NCBI GenBank assembly: GCA_019009955.1
Contig: CM032231.1
Location: forward strand, 86,012,001-86,076,000
Length of the DNA stretch: 64,000 nucleotides
Origin: Riptortus pedestris
Taxonomy: Eukaryota > Arthropoda > Insecta > Hemiptera > Alydidae
Direction of reading: 5' to 3'
This document shows positions 32,666 to 45,386 of the stretch, in pieces. A model generated the notes under the pieces. That model did no database searches. It saw only the letters and a program-made list of their open reading frames with translations, and was not told the DNA's origin. Made by a program: the position numbers and the translations under genes. How positions within the stretch are numbered: the stretch's first letter is position 1; the number at the start of each line of letters is the position of its first letter.

Positions 32666-35137
32666 CTAATTAATGCCACATATACAAATTGCCTAGTTGC
32701 GGGTCCTGCTGTATGAATAAATTAAAAAAAAATATATTACTCAGACCCTAGAGGCAATATGAAAATAAGCATTAGCATACATTACGTTTATATAATAGTA
32801 ATTAAACATTCGCTTCAGCCCGTGAAGGAAGAAGAAATGCGACAAGGCATTTCGCAAACATGTGTTCGTATTGTTGCGTTCTATCCCAAATCCCCACTCT
32901 TCATTTGTACGTTTACGGACGAGGGGCCATTAACAATCTATTTGATTTTTTTTAATGATATATATAATTTTTCTTCCTTTCTCATGGTTATTTTCAGCCA
33001 CTAAAATTTTGTCTCGTTGAGCACTATCTAAAAACCTTTAACAAAAAGGAGAAATTTAATTAACGTATTTAAATAACTAAATGTTTTGTAACTCTTAAGA
33101 ACAATAGTCAACAAGTTGCTTCAAAAACGTTCATTGAAATAAAATCAAACAAATTATAGTTTAATTATTACATTTAGGAAAATAGTGGGATCTGAAATAG
33201 TTTTCAGGATTAAGAATGGGTGTGATCTATGTAAATATTGATCAGGTTTAATGTATTGCGTTCTGAATCCAGTAAAGACAGCTTGAATTTTTCACATTTA
33301 AACATGATGATGTACATATGAGCATGTCATAGCTTTTAAAAAATTCTGAAGTATATATTAAATAACCTACATGAGTTCCATAAAGTTAATAAATCAAAGC
33401 TCGTCAAATACTAGATGTTTAATAAAACATGAAATGTTACGCAAAAGCATACTTTTTCATTCATTGCAATAGGATGACCAGAGGAAATTAACTACACGAA
33501 ACGAATGTTTGACATTCTACAAGTGTTAGACCGATTAAATTGTTTTTTAAACTAGACCAAGAGGGCATCCTTTGTCTAAATATTCAGTAATTAATTTCGA
33601 CCTGAATATCTTGATGGTGGATGGGAAATTGACATTTAAGTATTATAGTTCTCTTTTACAGCTTGCAAAATGGGTATTTGAGAATCAATTCCCTGCGAAA
33701 GCTAGATCCAAATAAATGTGTTATGTTTTTGACGTTACCAAGAGCTGAACAAAGGATATCAGTGCTATACCTTGTAACAATGTTTTGTTACTTTCGAGGT
33801 TTTTAGTAGGTCTGTTACAAGCTGGTGACAGTAAGACAAGTTGTTTTTTTAAATTACGTACTAGTATCACCTGAATACCTTAGTTGTCCCAAAAAAATTT
33901 GACAAAAACATTCAAATAGTTTTTATCATATTAGTTCTATGTATTATCTAAAAAATAAATTTCATAAATGTTGCATTTATAAGTTTTTTGGCAAAAGTGT
34001 GGAAAAATAGAGATTGAGCTCGTTAGAAAACTCCTAATAATTGGGCTCCCAAGTACAAGAGTTATTACAAAATATTTTCTTGTAATGAACTAGAACAAAA
34101 TGAGAAAGAACTTCATTAATATTTAATATACTAGTTAGTCTGCTTAAATGAAAAATAACATATGAAAACATTTTTTTTAAAAAACTCATTAACACAACCT
34201 CAGTAATACAACTATGTCTCAATGAAATGGTGATGTTTTATTAATTAAAATGCTAACTTCACCCTTCAGTAGATCGACCTTTCTAGAACTTTATAAAACA
34301 CATTCTGATGCTTTATTTTAATTATGTTTATGGCAATACTCGAATTAATTATTTTATTGCTTCGAATTTCCTATGTAAAAGGATTATCCTTTGAGTTTCG
34401 GGTTCATTGTTTAGGAGTTTGTATAGGTGTTAAAGTTTGGAGTTAATGCTTCGTCTTCCTGCATTATAAATTCCATATTCAATAACAAAATTAGCTAATT
34501 AAACTGTTTAAATTGGTCCCTACCAGGAACTATATCATTGAAAGAACTTAACATATAATTAAGAAATGGGAAAAATAAGTAAAAAATCAAAAACGTGTAC
34601 TGTACAAATTAAACATATGAAACTATTTCAAATTTTCACATATGAGCATCAATAATCCAATTAATTAATTACATAGAATACCGATTTAATTAATATTGTT
34701 GAATGATGCATGTTACGGGTTTAGCTTTAATAACATAAAGTCAATTACTATTGCTCCCTGAAATACAATTGTGGAAATGCTTTCCGTACATTCACTCTCA
34801 GCGCAGAGGTTGCTGAAATAAACAAGCATTACAGCCAGTCCATTTCAGTATGCCAGCGGGTATATTACAATCTTCTCAGATACCGAATTCCTAGTATCAG
34901 ACTTTGAACAAAGCTAATCTAATTGAAGCAGAATAAAAGCAATTAATTTACAACCTACTATTTATTTGTATTCCACAAATACTGTTCTGTTTTTGGTATT
35001 GCTATATATTTTAACAATTATTTATCTTGAAATAAATTAAGAGAACACTGGAAACGCCCAAGTGTAACGAACCGTAACATTTTTTAGCAAAAAAATTAAT
35101 AGAATTAAAAATAATTGTAAAATACTTGTACTTTTTC
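32666..35137. other. 2.5 kb without recognised genes
   Basis: Non-repeat AT-rich DNA. The 81-codon frame at 32759-33004 has no recognisable domain. No splice-bounded exon is evident. Confidence 0.35.
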
Positions 35138-35339
35138 GGGGCTTAGGTTATCTATGTGAGTTAAAATGTTGGCTTTAATCTCACATGGTAGAATGACGAG
35201 TTCTATTCCCGCCTGGGCAATAGGAAATTAATTATTGTACTGACGACTTCATTAAATAAAATCCTTAGTCCGGGCTAGAGAAGGGAGGTAACCTGTAAAC
35301 CTGTGTAGATATCCTGCCATTAGTCATAGTAGCAAAATG
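35138..35339 (+). mobile_element. SINE, diverged, abutting a HINE-like element
   Basis: GGGGCTTAGGTTATCTATGTG, TTTAATCTCACATGGTAGAA, B box GAGTTCTATTCCCGCCTGGG, TTCATTAAATAAAATCCTTA, and AGTCATAGTAGCAAAA. The 3' tail is cut where the HINE-like copy begins, so that copy probably landed at the SINE's end. Confidence 0.8.
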
Positions 35340-35342
35340 CTC

Positions 35343-37029
35343 GTCGAGCAAGGGCTGCGTAAACTAAGCAGATTTCCCACGCGAAGGTTTACAATAGATA
35401 AATTTACATACAGGTAACACCACCACGAATATTAAGTGACTAAATACAAATAGTAAAGAGAAATCTTTCAGCAACAAGTTAATAACTCTACAACAGAAAG
35501 CGTCTGAATTGTAAACAAACAGGCTAGGCAACCAGTATTCTAGTCCGGAAAGAGAAACCATTAATTAAATATATATGAATATAACATATTAATTTCATTG
35601 GAAACTATTAACTATAGCTAGTGCTGTAATTCGCAATGAATCAAAATAATTTTAATCCCAATTACTTAAAATTTACTAATCCAAGAACAAAAGAAGGGGG
35701 GGGGCAACAAAACGTATTTGCATATATCTCACAAAGTAAAAGTTTAATGAAAACAATATTCCTATTTAACCTTGTAATGAAGTGGTTCATGATATAACAG
35801 CTTAATATTAACCCTCCCTCGGGCGCGTGATCTCTCAGATTCACAGTTTCTAGAGAAATATTTGCCACTCCTCCTAGCAGAGAGTGGTGGTGTAGTGCTT
35901 CGAATTATGTGTTTTATAGGACTCCCCCTCAAGGTATGTTGTGTCACTGTGTTTAACGGAGTCGTGTGTTTCACCTGTCAATCAGTTTTATCTCCTAGAT
36001 ACCATGGCCCCGATTTCGTAAGTTTTTTTGGAATCTGTATTTCATAAATATGTACATCAATTAGGTTTCTCTTTATTAAATGGAATCATATAAACCTATT
36101 ATTCTATTATTTTGCTCAGACATGAGCTTTCAGAAGAACTTGTACAAGGATATATTGCACGACGCAGTGACAATAGTAGACGTTTACCAACCGAACTAAG
36201 GACGAAACTTGAAGACTACAGAGACTCATAAGAGTACACTAGCTCATTGGACCATACATTAAACTCAAGTACAGAACAGCATAAAAAAAGTCCCTCCACT
36301 ACAATGAACAAAAGAAAATGATGGGAACCAAGCAAAAATGAAAAGAAATGTAGGTTTACTAATTACTCCTGTGAGATTTGCAATAACAAATTTTTTTACA
36401 ACATAGTTCCATGCTTTGTCCTAATTGTAATGCAGCTCTGCAAAAGAAATAACAATTAAACTGGTATTTTTAAAAAGTTTTCATGATTTTCATTAAGTCT
36501 TATCTAAAAGTGATTTCGTGCTACTTATTTTTGATTGAAGTTATATTTAGATATTTTTTTTATATTGTTCACAAACTGAAATGAAATATGTATAATTAAG
36601 GCATATGCATTTAAAAAGTTCCTTTTGATATTTGTATGTTTGATATTTGTTATATTATAATACTTGTCAATTTTAAAAATTATTTACTTCTTTCAAACAA
36701 ATAACTCCTGTTTTATGGTGTCTAATCACACGCTGAACATTTTAGTGCAAAATATATATTAAAAAACTGTATTTCCGTAAAAACGGTTGAGGATGATCTG
36801 TGAGATACACGCGCCCGATGGCGGAATATTCTTGACGCGGCCGAACGAGGGTTAATATAACTTGAGTAGGAGTAGAGGTTTACTGAAAAAGGAAAACTAT
36901 AAGATCAAAATATCTCAGTTGATATTCATGATACAGAGAATGTGTATAGAACAATATTTATATATCCTTTAATCTGCAATAAGATTTGTTCTATACAATT
37001 CTTCGATCCGACGTACAGTAAAGGTATCA

Positions 37030-37092
<63 letters not shown>

Positions 37093-37182
37093 TTGAACGG
37101 ACCTCATTTTCGTCATCTCCTGGGTAGGATCGATTTTTGAAGAAATTTTTCGAAAATCGCGTCATGAGTACGACCTCAATAA
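35343..37182 (-). mobile_element. HINE-like element split by a piggyBac
   Basis: Starts CTCGTCGAGCAAGGGCTGCG and GCAGATTTCCCACGCGAAGG (version C end), then a poorly matching stretch. Clear version-A body follows at 35720-35811 (AAGTAAAAGTTTAATGAAAA..ATATAACAGCTTAATATTA). After the piggyBac it resumes exactly, TATAACTTGAGTAGGAGTAG, continues through TTCGATCCGACGTACAGTAA, a (TA)n array (about 37034-37089), TTTTGAACGGACCTCATTTT and GTCATGAGTACGACCTCAAT, and loses the palindrome. Two family versions in one copy hint at a recombinant. Confidence 0.82.
35812..36851 (+). mobile_element. piggyBac family 1, copy B, complete ends
   Basis: 1040 bp flanked by TTAA at 35808-35811 and 36852-36855. The left end is CCCTCCCTCGGGCGCG; the right end in reverse complement is CCCTCGTTCGGCCGCG. 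A subterminal motif of the form CGGGCGCGTGTATCTC occurs inside both ends and again near 36001 in degraded form. The coding remnant at 36120-36440 shows the transposase C-terminal region (ELVQGYIARR-like, RRLPTELRTKLED) with stops, then NYSCEICNNKFF and VPCFVL, which fit the terminal Cys domain of piggyBac transposases. No DDD catalytic core. It sits in a HINE-like TTAA. Confidence 0.88.
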
Positions 37183-37635
37183 TGTAAAAGCTAAAAATGT
37201 AAAAGAACAAGTCTTATTTGATGTTTATGTATATACCTGTAATTAATGAAACGGTAATGTATTTTTCACTTGGAGTGGTGTCAATGTAGACAGTAAGAAT
37301 TATAAGGGAACAGATTCTTGGAAATAAGTCCGACTTATAAGCTACTTATATAAATAAGTTTAATTCAATCAATGGATTCCCAATCCCTTCCAATCTAGAC
37401 GATGCAACAACTCTCTAGGGCTTTCAGCCAGCTTTAGCAGTTAGCTTGCCCAATTAATTCTCTCAAAGTATCCACTATCTTTCCAACCAGTTTATCTAAA
37501 TCTACTTCTCCTATCCCACTTATCCTCCAGTCCTTCTATTTTTAGCCAACATTTGTGTAGGGCGGGATTGTATGAATTCGCACGCAGCTCACAGAAATAG
37601 CCGAGGGTACTTTCCGTTGGACGATATCGTCTATT
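37183..37635. other. No gene recognised
   Basis: Short non-repeat stretch, nothing assignable. Confidence 0.35.
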
Positions 37636-37822
37636 TTAGCAGATTTCCCTCAGGGGAAATCTCCTATTGGGTTCCACTCCTGATCAATATCAAACTCGAT
37701 ATTTAACCTTTTTATATAAAAATGAAGATATAGTTCATCAATGGTTAAAATCGGAGCTGTGGAAGGAGGGGGAGGGGGTTTAGCTGGAGGAATTTCGATA
37801 ATTAGAAATATCTCTCAAATTT
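37634..37822 (+). mobile_element. HINE-like fragment, array deleted
   Basis: TTTTAGCAGATTTCCCTCAG..GGAAATCTCCTATTGGG joins directly to ATCAAACTCGATATTTAACC, AATGGTTAAAATCGGAGCTG and a GGAGGGGGAGGGGG run. The array and its flanks are removed. The 3' half is absent. Confidence 0.75.
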
Positions 37823-38608
37823 CTTCAGTACTGGCAAGACCATGAGGCAGGTAGCAAGTTCGAAAATGAATTGCAGTAAAAGTATGACACTGTCAAAGTT
37901 TTCAAGAAAAGATAGTCCTGATGAAGTAGACTCAAAGAAATAAACTTCTGAATGACAATTATAAGTACATCAGATAAAGTACCTGATCCTCATTCACAGT
38001 AAAGATAAGTTGAGGAAGCAAGCAGAACTTCGATAGAAGCCATTTCTTGTAAAATACTAGAATGCTTCTATTATCATCTCCAGTAAACTAACAACTGGGA
38101 AATTTGTGTTATGTAAATTTATTTAAGCTTTTGCGCGAATAAATCATTTTAAATTTTATACAAAAACTATTTGTAATGAATACACAATAATTAACTAAGT
38201 CGTTAGTAAACCCAACAGTAAAGGTAAACCACACCTAACAAGAGCTAAGAGAAAATATTTGTGCGGCTTCCCGGAAATGTTGGGAGGGCTTCAAGTTTCC
38301 TTCTCCATATTCTAGGAAAGAAAAGAGAAGTTGGGCTAAAGGAAATACCTCAGGGCGGGGAGTAATCAACTCAATGTTTTGGTGACGTTAATTCAATATT
38401 GGATTACCAGACACCTGACTCTCTTGACCAAGCAGTTATACTTGGAGGAAGTTGTGGCGGGTGGAGGTATTTTCAGAAATGTAACATCTCACGATCCAGT
38501 GGCAAAAACTACCTTAAGGGCCAACATACCATTATACAGCTCTAATAATTATTCTGAGAGAGAGTGGGATAGGATATCAAGGGGGCTGGTTCTGCCAATC
38601 TGTATATC
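37823..38608. other. No gene recognised
   Basis: Includes the first part of a 113-codon plus frame (38379-38720) that runs on into HINE-like sequence. I recognise no domain, and the frame's end lies in a repeat, so I do not call it a gene. Confidence 0.35.
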
Positions 38609-38610
38609 AC

Positions 38611-39010
38611 AAGTCCGTCGCCCAGGAGATGTGTTAACTAAGCACATTTCCCACGTTCTGCACGTAATTTGTATTCATGTTTCAAATATTGTGTTTCATA
38701 ATATAACAGCTTATTCTTAATATGAAATAAGAAGTGCGGGTTTACTGAAACCCGAAAACTAAAAAAATGCAAATATCTATGTTAATTAATATTCATGATA
38801 AAGAAAAAAAATAGATTGAACAACATTCATAAACCATTAAATTTCCAATATGATTGGTTCTTTACAATTTTTCAATCAGACGCGTAATAACAGAAATATT
38901 TCGAATTTTCGAAATTCCAACTACTGTCTGATTTTGAACGTTAACAAACTTGATCTTTATTTTTGCATAATACGTTTAAATATCGAGTTTGGTAACCATC
39001 GTTATTATCG
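38611..39010 (-). mobile_element. HINE-like element, version A, truncated
   Basis: TCCGTCGCCCAGGAGATGTG, TAAGCACATTTCCCACGTTC, TTTCATAATATAACAGCTTA, TGTTAATTAATATTCATGAT, TTTTTCAATCAGACGCGTAA, and TCGAGTTTGGTAACCATCG. It ends before the array at the start of a SINE fragment. Confidence 0.8.
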
Positions 39011-39100
39011 CCATAGTTCTACCTCGGCTAGAAAAAGGTGGTAAGCAATAGATAACCTGTCCCAAATAGCCTTAGTAGCCTTAGTGGTAATAAATAACAT
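39011..39100 (+). mobile_element. SINE 3' fragment
   Basis: CTACCTCGGCTAGAAAAAGG, TGGTAAGCAATAGATAACCT, GTCCCAAATAGCCTTAGTAG, then TAATAAATAACATAAC. This is the SINE 3' third. It is adjacent to the broken HINE-like copy, no clear duplication. Confidence 0.7.
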
Positions 39101-39629
39101 AACATATTCAGCGTTAAATGGAAAATATGCTTTTTCAGCACAGCAATAATAGGTTCAATTCAAGATTATGTTTTCCCTAACCTTCTTGCCTGATATAAAA
39201 GTGTTTTATTTCTTTTTTCGTATAGTGTATTTTTCATTAGGGTTTAATTAATTTAATCCTCTATAGTTGACGTTGTTATTACATTACTTCTGTCCGAGCA
39301 GTAGCCAACAATATTAGTAATTTTAACTGGAGATTCATAACTGTTTATTCACCTACTTTTTCATCAACGAAAAAGACATTAACTGGTACATAATGTATAA
39401 CCAACATGACAAAACAAATGTACAGTTGTGCTCGTTCTAAAGCTTTATCGAGCTAACGAACCGATTAATTGAAAATTCTTTTAAAAGTGGCTTCATTTCA
39501 TTGTCATTGCTACAAAAGCAGTCTTTATATATCCAGAAACGATTCAACATGAAAGTTTTTCTCGTGTAATATAAATTTTTCGAAATGATGTTTTAAAGTT
39601 TACTTTGCTTTAACAATTTAAATCTCATT
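39101..39629. other. No gene recognised
   Basis: AT-rich, no landmarks. Confidence 0.35.
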
Positions 39630-40015
39630 AATAGATTTCCCTAATCAAACTCTTAAAGCGATTAATGTAAAACTATCTATCAAATTCGCTAAGGGCTGAA
39701 ATCGGACCAGAGGAGGGCAGTTTAGAGGGGGAGAAAATCGAAAATTCAAAATATCCAGTTCAAAAAATTTCCGTTACAATGAGTCGGGTCGACAATTAGC
39801 ATATAACTAATTTTATTGTACATTTTATGTCATATAAACGTTATTCTATGTACTTTTTCTCTATCTTGAATATTAACCAAGATTTTTTTTAAAATTTTCA
39901 GTCCTCAGTAAATACCTATTTTTTTGTAAGCTCACTTTAACCATTAGCAAATATATCATGACGTCTTATTCCAACCTTAAACACCAAATATTCTTTTGAA
40001 CAGTTTTGGGTTACG
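39630..40015 (+). mobile_element. HINE-like fragment, version A
   Basis: ATAGATTTCCCTAATCAAACTC joins the palindrome start to the post-array body (array side deleted). Then TAAGGGCTGAAATCGGACCA, a GGGGGAG run, CCGTTACAATGAGTCGGGTC, TCTATCTTGAATATTAACCA, CTCAGTAAATACC, and CCAAATATTCTTTTGAACAG. The terminal inverted motif and hairpin are absent. Confidence 0.75.
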
Positions 40016-40134
40016 TTGTGTGTTGACGTCATCAATTAAAGTTTTATTTCTCGACTCCAAAATGGTTATTGATCAATAACATAGGATATATTTAACAATT
40101 TCATTCATCACTAGATAGATGATATATATCAAAT

Positions 40135-40635
40135 GGATCCCCCCCCCCCGCATGTCAGGGAAGGCAGTGCAGACCTGATATCCTATTGTTCCCATTCATC
40201 ACTAAAAATCAGTCGCCCAATCATCAGTTTTAGTCAGTGGCTGCAATCGGACCAGGAAGAGGGGGGGGGTAGAAAGAGAGGGAATTCAAAATTTAAAGTA
40301 TTTTTAGTTGGATCGAAAAATGTTATAGATCCAATCTTGTTACACTGTTGATGTTCTACAATTTATTATTATTATTTATTAACGTCCACTTTTTGCAACT
40401 CAGGCTAATCGGGACGGGTTATCTACAATTGTTCTTCGAACCTTAAATATTAAGGGTATTATTCATACTTTCTTGTATTCAACTTCTTGTAAAACTTCAC
40501 TTGACTCTTCTGATTTTTAAATAGAAATTGAGAATACATAGTGAAATAAGATCTGCAGTTTGTCGTGCCAGGAAGTAGGGAATTTGATGTCATATGCGTG
40601 ACGAAATTTTAAATTAGATTGGATTAGAACTGAAG
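40135..40635 (+). mobile_element. HINE-like fragment, version B, hit by a SINE
   Basis: GGCTGCAATCGGACCAGGAA, a GGGGGGGG run, TTGGATCGAAAAATGTTATA, then the SINE fragment (40364-40421). It resumes GTTCTTCGAACCTTAAATAT, version-B TATTATTCATACTTTCTTGT, TGAAATAAGATCTGCAG, GCGTGACGAAATTT. A C-run at 40140-40149 lies at the left. Confidence 0.7.
40364..40421 (-). mobile_element. 58-bp SINE insertion in a HINE-like copy
   Basis: The SINE's 3' end (TATTAACGTCCACTTTTTGC, CAGGCTAATCGGGACGGGTT) flanked by 9-bp repeats TCTACAATT at 40355-40363 and 40422-40430. SINE consensus also reads TATCTACA at the truncation point, so the break lies within microhomology between element and target, which is typical of 5'-truncated LINE-mediated insertions. 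Confidence 0.82.
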
Positions 40636-40730
40636 ATGGGTGAAAGGTTTGGCAACCTTATAATTAAATATTAAGGATATATGCTCTCTAAAAATTCACT
40701 TTAAAATGGGTTTTGCGTAGCCTTGTGTTT

Positions 40731-41312
40731 CAGCAGATTTCCCTTAAGGGAAATCAGCTATTGAGGTCGTACTCAGTACGCGAAACATTTCTTCAAATGT
40801 CCATCGATCCTATCAAGGAGATGACGAAAATGATGTCCGTTCAAAATTATATATATATTTGTATGTTGACGATCTAGCGGTCCCAAGTTTTGCTTGATCG
40901 TTACCAAGCTCTATATTTAAACGTTTTATGTAAAAATAAAGATCAAGTTGGATAATGGCTATAATCGGGCCAGTGAGAGGAGGTGGATTTCCGAAAATTC
41001 GTAATATCCCGTTACCGTAAGTTGGATTCATTATAAATTACAGGCATAGCACATAGTTTTCAATAAAATGTATATGTTATATTCTGATACGTTTCAGTTA
41101 TTGTTTTTTTTCCACTGAGCCATTGGCAGAACTGTTTGTTTAAAATTGAGACGCTTCCCGCCTCAAGGGGAAAGATTTCTTATTACCGTTTTTATTTATT
41201 CACTTAATATTCACGGTGGTGTTGTGTTAGCACAGTGGTGTGAGTAGGTTTATCTATTATTAATCTTCACGAGGGAAATCTGCTTAGTTTGCGCAGCCCC
41301 TGCGTGACGGAC
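40731..41312 (+). mobile_element. HINE-like element, version C, both ends
   Basis: CAGCAGATTTCCCTTAAGGG palindrome, GTCCATCGATCCTATCAAGG, very short array (TATATATATT), TTGATCGTTACCAAGCTCTA, TAATGGCTATAATCGGGCCA, then version-C 3' half with TTATTTATTCACTTAATATTC, GAGGGAAATCTGCTTAGTTT, and hairpin GCGCAGCCCCTGCGTGACGG. Confidence 0.88.
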
Positions 41313-41808
41313 ATTTTTGTTTCCAACTATATAATTGACTGTATTTCTGTTTATAATTTATTTTCAACTGTTCTCTTACTTTTTTCTTTTTGCTGAAAAT
41401 TGATTAAATTTAATATGATTTATTGCTATGGAAGTGGATTTTTACATAAGGAAATAAGCGTAATAACTCACTCTAGATATCTACTAACCCAATAACGTCT
41501 GCACTAATTATACCAATGACTCATCTAACATTTGTTAATGATAACTTGTTGAATTGCAACTAGTTGTTCAGTTACGGACGGAGAAATTGCGGCCATTGCT
41601 CCGTATTCACGGTTCATGGCTGTGATAAGAAGTAGAAATCAGTCTGAGTCTGTGAGACCTTGTCTCGCTGCTTACAACTGGATTATACTCGGGAGTTAAA
41701 CAACGCTCAGGCAAGCCCAGATAAATTAGTATATAGTAACACCCAAACTATAGGAGGGGGAAGTATAATTCCATAGAGTGTTACGAAAATTACACCGAAA
41801 AAAAAGAG
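41313..41808. other. No gene recognised
   Basis: Includes a slightly GC-richer portion (41570-41730) with no recognised frame. Confidence 0.35.
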
Positions 41809-42292
41809 TCCGTCACGCAGGGGCTGCGTTAACTAAGTAGAATTCCCACGTATTTGCATTTATCTCAAAACGTAAAAGCTCAATGACGACAATATTTTGT
41901 ATTGAGGCATGAAATAAAGCACTTCATAATATAACGAAACATTGTAAATTTGGCATGAGCAGGAGCGGCGGTTTACTGCAGGCCGTACAAAAATGCAAAT
42001 ATCTCGGTTAATAATGAAGTTAATAAAAAAACGTACATAGCAGCATTTATATAACATTATATTTGCAATAAGATTGATTCTATACACATTTTCGATCCAA
42101 CGCATAATAACGCAGATACTTCGAAATATGGAAATTCCTCCATCTAAACCCCCCCCCCCTCCACCCACAGGTCCGATTTTAGTGATTAAGGAACTATATC
42201 TCCATTTACACAGAAAACGTTTAAATATCGAGTTTTATATTGATCATGAGTAGAACCTCGAAAGCTGATTTCCCCTAAGGGAAGTCTGTTAA
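41809..42292 (-). mobile_element. HINE-like element, version A, no TA array
   Basis: TCCGTCACGCAGGGGCTGCG and TAAGTAGAATTCCCACGTAT open it. Good version-A body, a C-run (CCCCCCCCCC) near 42151-42160, TTTACACAGAAAACGTTTAA, then a direct jump to TTGATCATGAGTAGAACCTC and the palindrome AGCTGATTTCCCCTAAGGGA. The array and the GATCGATGGACATT block are deleted with both termini retained. Confidence 0.87.
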
Positions 42293-42313
42293 TAACAAAA
42301 AGTAACAACTTAA

Positions 42314-42538
42314 TTATTATTATTTATTAACGTCCACTTTTTGCAACTAAGGCTAATTGAGATGGGTTATCTACAGGTTACTACCCTATTCTAGCCAGGG
42401 TGGGACTTAGGGTGTTATTTAATGAATTCCGTCACTAAATAATTTCCTTTGTCCAGACGGGAATCTAACTCGCCACTCTAGATTTAACATGTGAGATTAG
42501 GTCAACGCTTTAACTCACATGGCTAACCTGAGCCCCAT
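42314..42538 (-). mobile_element. tRNA-derived SINE, full length
   Basis: Complete: minus-strand GGGGCTCAGGTTAGCCATGT, B box GAGTTAGATTCCCGTCTGGA, GGGTAGTAACCTGTAGATAA, and AATAATAATAA tail. 11-bp target duplications TAACAACTTAA at 42303-42313 and 42539-42549. Confidence 0.92.
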
Positions 42539-42599
42539 TAACAACTTAAAACAAAACTATAAAATAAATTAGATTCATTGAATCTTTTATATCGTATCA

Positions 42600-43282
<683 letters not shown>

Positions 43283-43661
43283 ATTATTCACGACTAAGAA
43301 AAAATACTTATTGCCAGGACACCCATATCTCACAGCGCACTCTTAAAATAGATCAAATTTAAAGAAAATAGAGGCGTACAGATTTTCGATCACATCACTC
43401 CTTAGTTTCAAAACTTGTTCTCAGCTAAAAATAATAACTGACATGAACCTTCGTTAGGCATTCTGAACATTCCGCTCACGATAAGTCGATTCCCACTAGT
43501 CAATTATTTAACAAAATGACCGCTATTGGCTAATTTTGGCTAAACGAGGATAGTAATCTGCAACAAAATTGACGACAATAAGTAGTTAATATTTTAAATA
43601 ACAAATACAAATCGTTCTCTGTAGGACTAATACGTTATTCATATTTGTATGACCATAATTT
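43283..43661. other. No gene recognised
   Basis: Non-repeat AT-rich DNA between the inverted repeat copy and a HINE-like element. Confidence 0.35.
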
Positions 43662-44232
43662 TTAGCAGATTTCCCTTAAGGGAAATCAGCTATTGAGGTC
43701 GTACTCATGACGCGATTTTTGAAAAATGTCTTCAAATGTCCATCCATCCTACCCAGATGACGAAAATGAGGTCCGTTCAAAACTATATATATATATATTT
43801 GTCTGTTAACGCTCTAGCGGTCGCAATTTTTGTTTGATCGTTACGAAACTCGATATTTAACCGTTTTAAGTAAAATGACAGATCAAGTTCGTTAATGGCT
43901 GAAATCGGAGGGGGGGGGGGGGGTTTATAGGAGGGAATTTTCGAAAATTCAAAATATCTCCGTTATTATGCATCGGATCGAAAAATTCGAACCAATCTTA
44001 TTGCAAATTAAATTGTCTATAAATATTGTTATATACATTTATGCTCTATCTTGAATATTAACCGAGATATTTGCATTTTTATTAATTGTGGGCCGATAAC
44101 GGATGACTAGTTTCCTGCCAAAAGCTAGTTCGGCTCTTTGCCGTAACTGTTCGGCTCTCGTATGGAGATTTCTCTATTGTATAACTTCATGTGGAAAATC
44201 TGCTTAGTTTACGCTGCCCCTGCGTGACGGAC
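43662..44232 (+). mobile_element. HINE-like element, version C, near complete
   Basis: TTAGCAGATTTCCCTTAAGG palindrome end, CATGACGCGATTTTTGAAAA, ATGTCCATCCATCCTACCCA, short TA array, GTCTGTTAACGCTCTAGCGG, TTAATGGCTGAAATCGGAGG and a 14-G run (43910-43923), TCTATCTTGAATATTAACCG, version-C TTCGGCTCTCGTATGGAGAT, GAAAATCTGCTTAGTTTACG, and GCTGCCCCTGCGTGACGGAC against TTTTT. Very similar to the copy at 30095, so both are comparatively young. Confidence 0.9.
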
Positions 44233-44499
44233 TTTTTAGTAAGTGGAGAAAATTACCAATACTTATTTGGGGGCTGCCTACATCTTATGCAAAAACACTT
44301 CACCGGAGTGCCTGTATATAACGAATGGGAGGGGTGGGATATGAAACAAAAACTAAACAACAGGGTTATTATAATTCCTTAGAATTACAATAATGATTTC
44401 TTCTTTCCTACAGAAAACAGGGAGCCCACTAAATAGTAGTGTGCGCTACAGGATAGTTTTGCAAAGAATATTTTATTATTCTCAAATATTATTGAAGTT

Positions 44500-44573
44500 G
44501 GTAACCTGTAGATAACCCGTCCCGATTAGCCTAAGTTGCAAAAAGTGGACGTTAATAAATAAATAAAAAAATA
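44500..44573 (+). mobile_element. 74-bp 5'-truncated SINE
   Basis: GGTAACCTGTAGATAACCCG, TCCCGATTAGCCTAAGTTGC, AAAAAGTGGACGTTAATAAA and an AATAAA tail. 12-bp target duplications ATTATTGAAGTT at 44488-44499 and 44574-44585. Confidence 0.9.
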
Positions 44574-44585
44574 ATTATTGAAGTT

Positions 44586-45386
44586 TTTAAAACGATACAA
44601 TTCGTTTTGAGGGAAACATTTTTTTTTTTTTGCAATCTTAAACGGTTCAACAGTAAACTCGACTGAGTCATGAAACTGAGGGAAAAGAATTAGCTCCGCT
44701 TAGTTTGAAGGCTAAACAATGATTATCTCTGCTTTTGGCAACAGTTTCATAATCCTTCTTCAAGTTTCTTATTTCTAGAATTTATTCAAGGGGAATATTT
44801 AATAAAAGTATTATTCAATATATATTAAGTTAAATAATTTACACGAATTCACTTAATGAATATTTCCAAACAAATGGATCAAGCATTAATTGTATTAAAA
44901 GTAAGAAAGGACTTATTTTTTGTTAAGTTTTGTAGAACAAATCGGATTGCAGACAAGTGGTTAGCATCAAAAATATGTCATATAAAAAAATAAATAAATC
45001 TTGTTTTATTTCATAAGGAAAATAGTTGTCATTGTCATGCAAAATCAGTGTGTGGAATTCGAATATAAAAAAAAAAAACCATTTAAAATTCACACTTCAA
45101 AACTACTTTTCAGTAATGAAAAATAGATACTAGACACAGCCAGTTGAATACAATAGAAAAATGACAAGATACTTATTGGGATTCGTTTCTTGACTTCCGA
45201 GTAGTCCTCCGTGGGATCCCAAAATAGCCGAATGCTTTGTTCCTTTCATAAATTCAATTATGATGTCCTATCATCTTGTAGTGATGAACTATTTTGTGAC
45301 CAGACGTTGATCGTCCTAATTGTTAAGTCAATACTTCAATCAACCTTTTTAGTAATGAATAATATATTCTATACACCATATGCTTA
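44586..45386. other. No gene recognised
   Basis: AT-rich with small T and A runs. The 84-codon frame 45211-45465 runs into the SINE and shows no domain. Confidence 0.35.

Noticed and set aside
38379..38720. 113-codon plus frame
   Set aside because: Its last third lies in the HINE-like terminus (TCCGTCGCCCAGG onward), it has no recognised domain, and no splice or promoter context.
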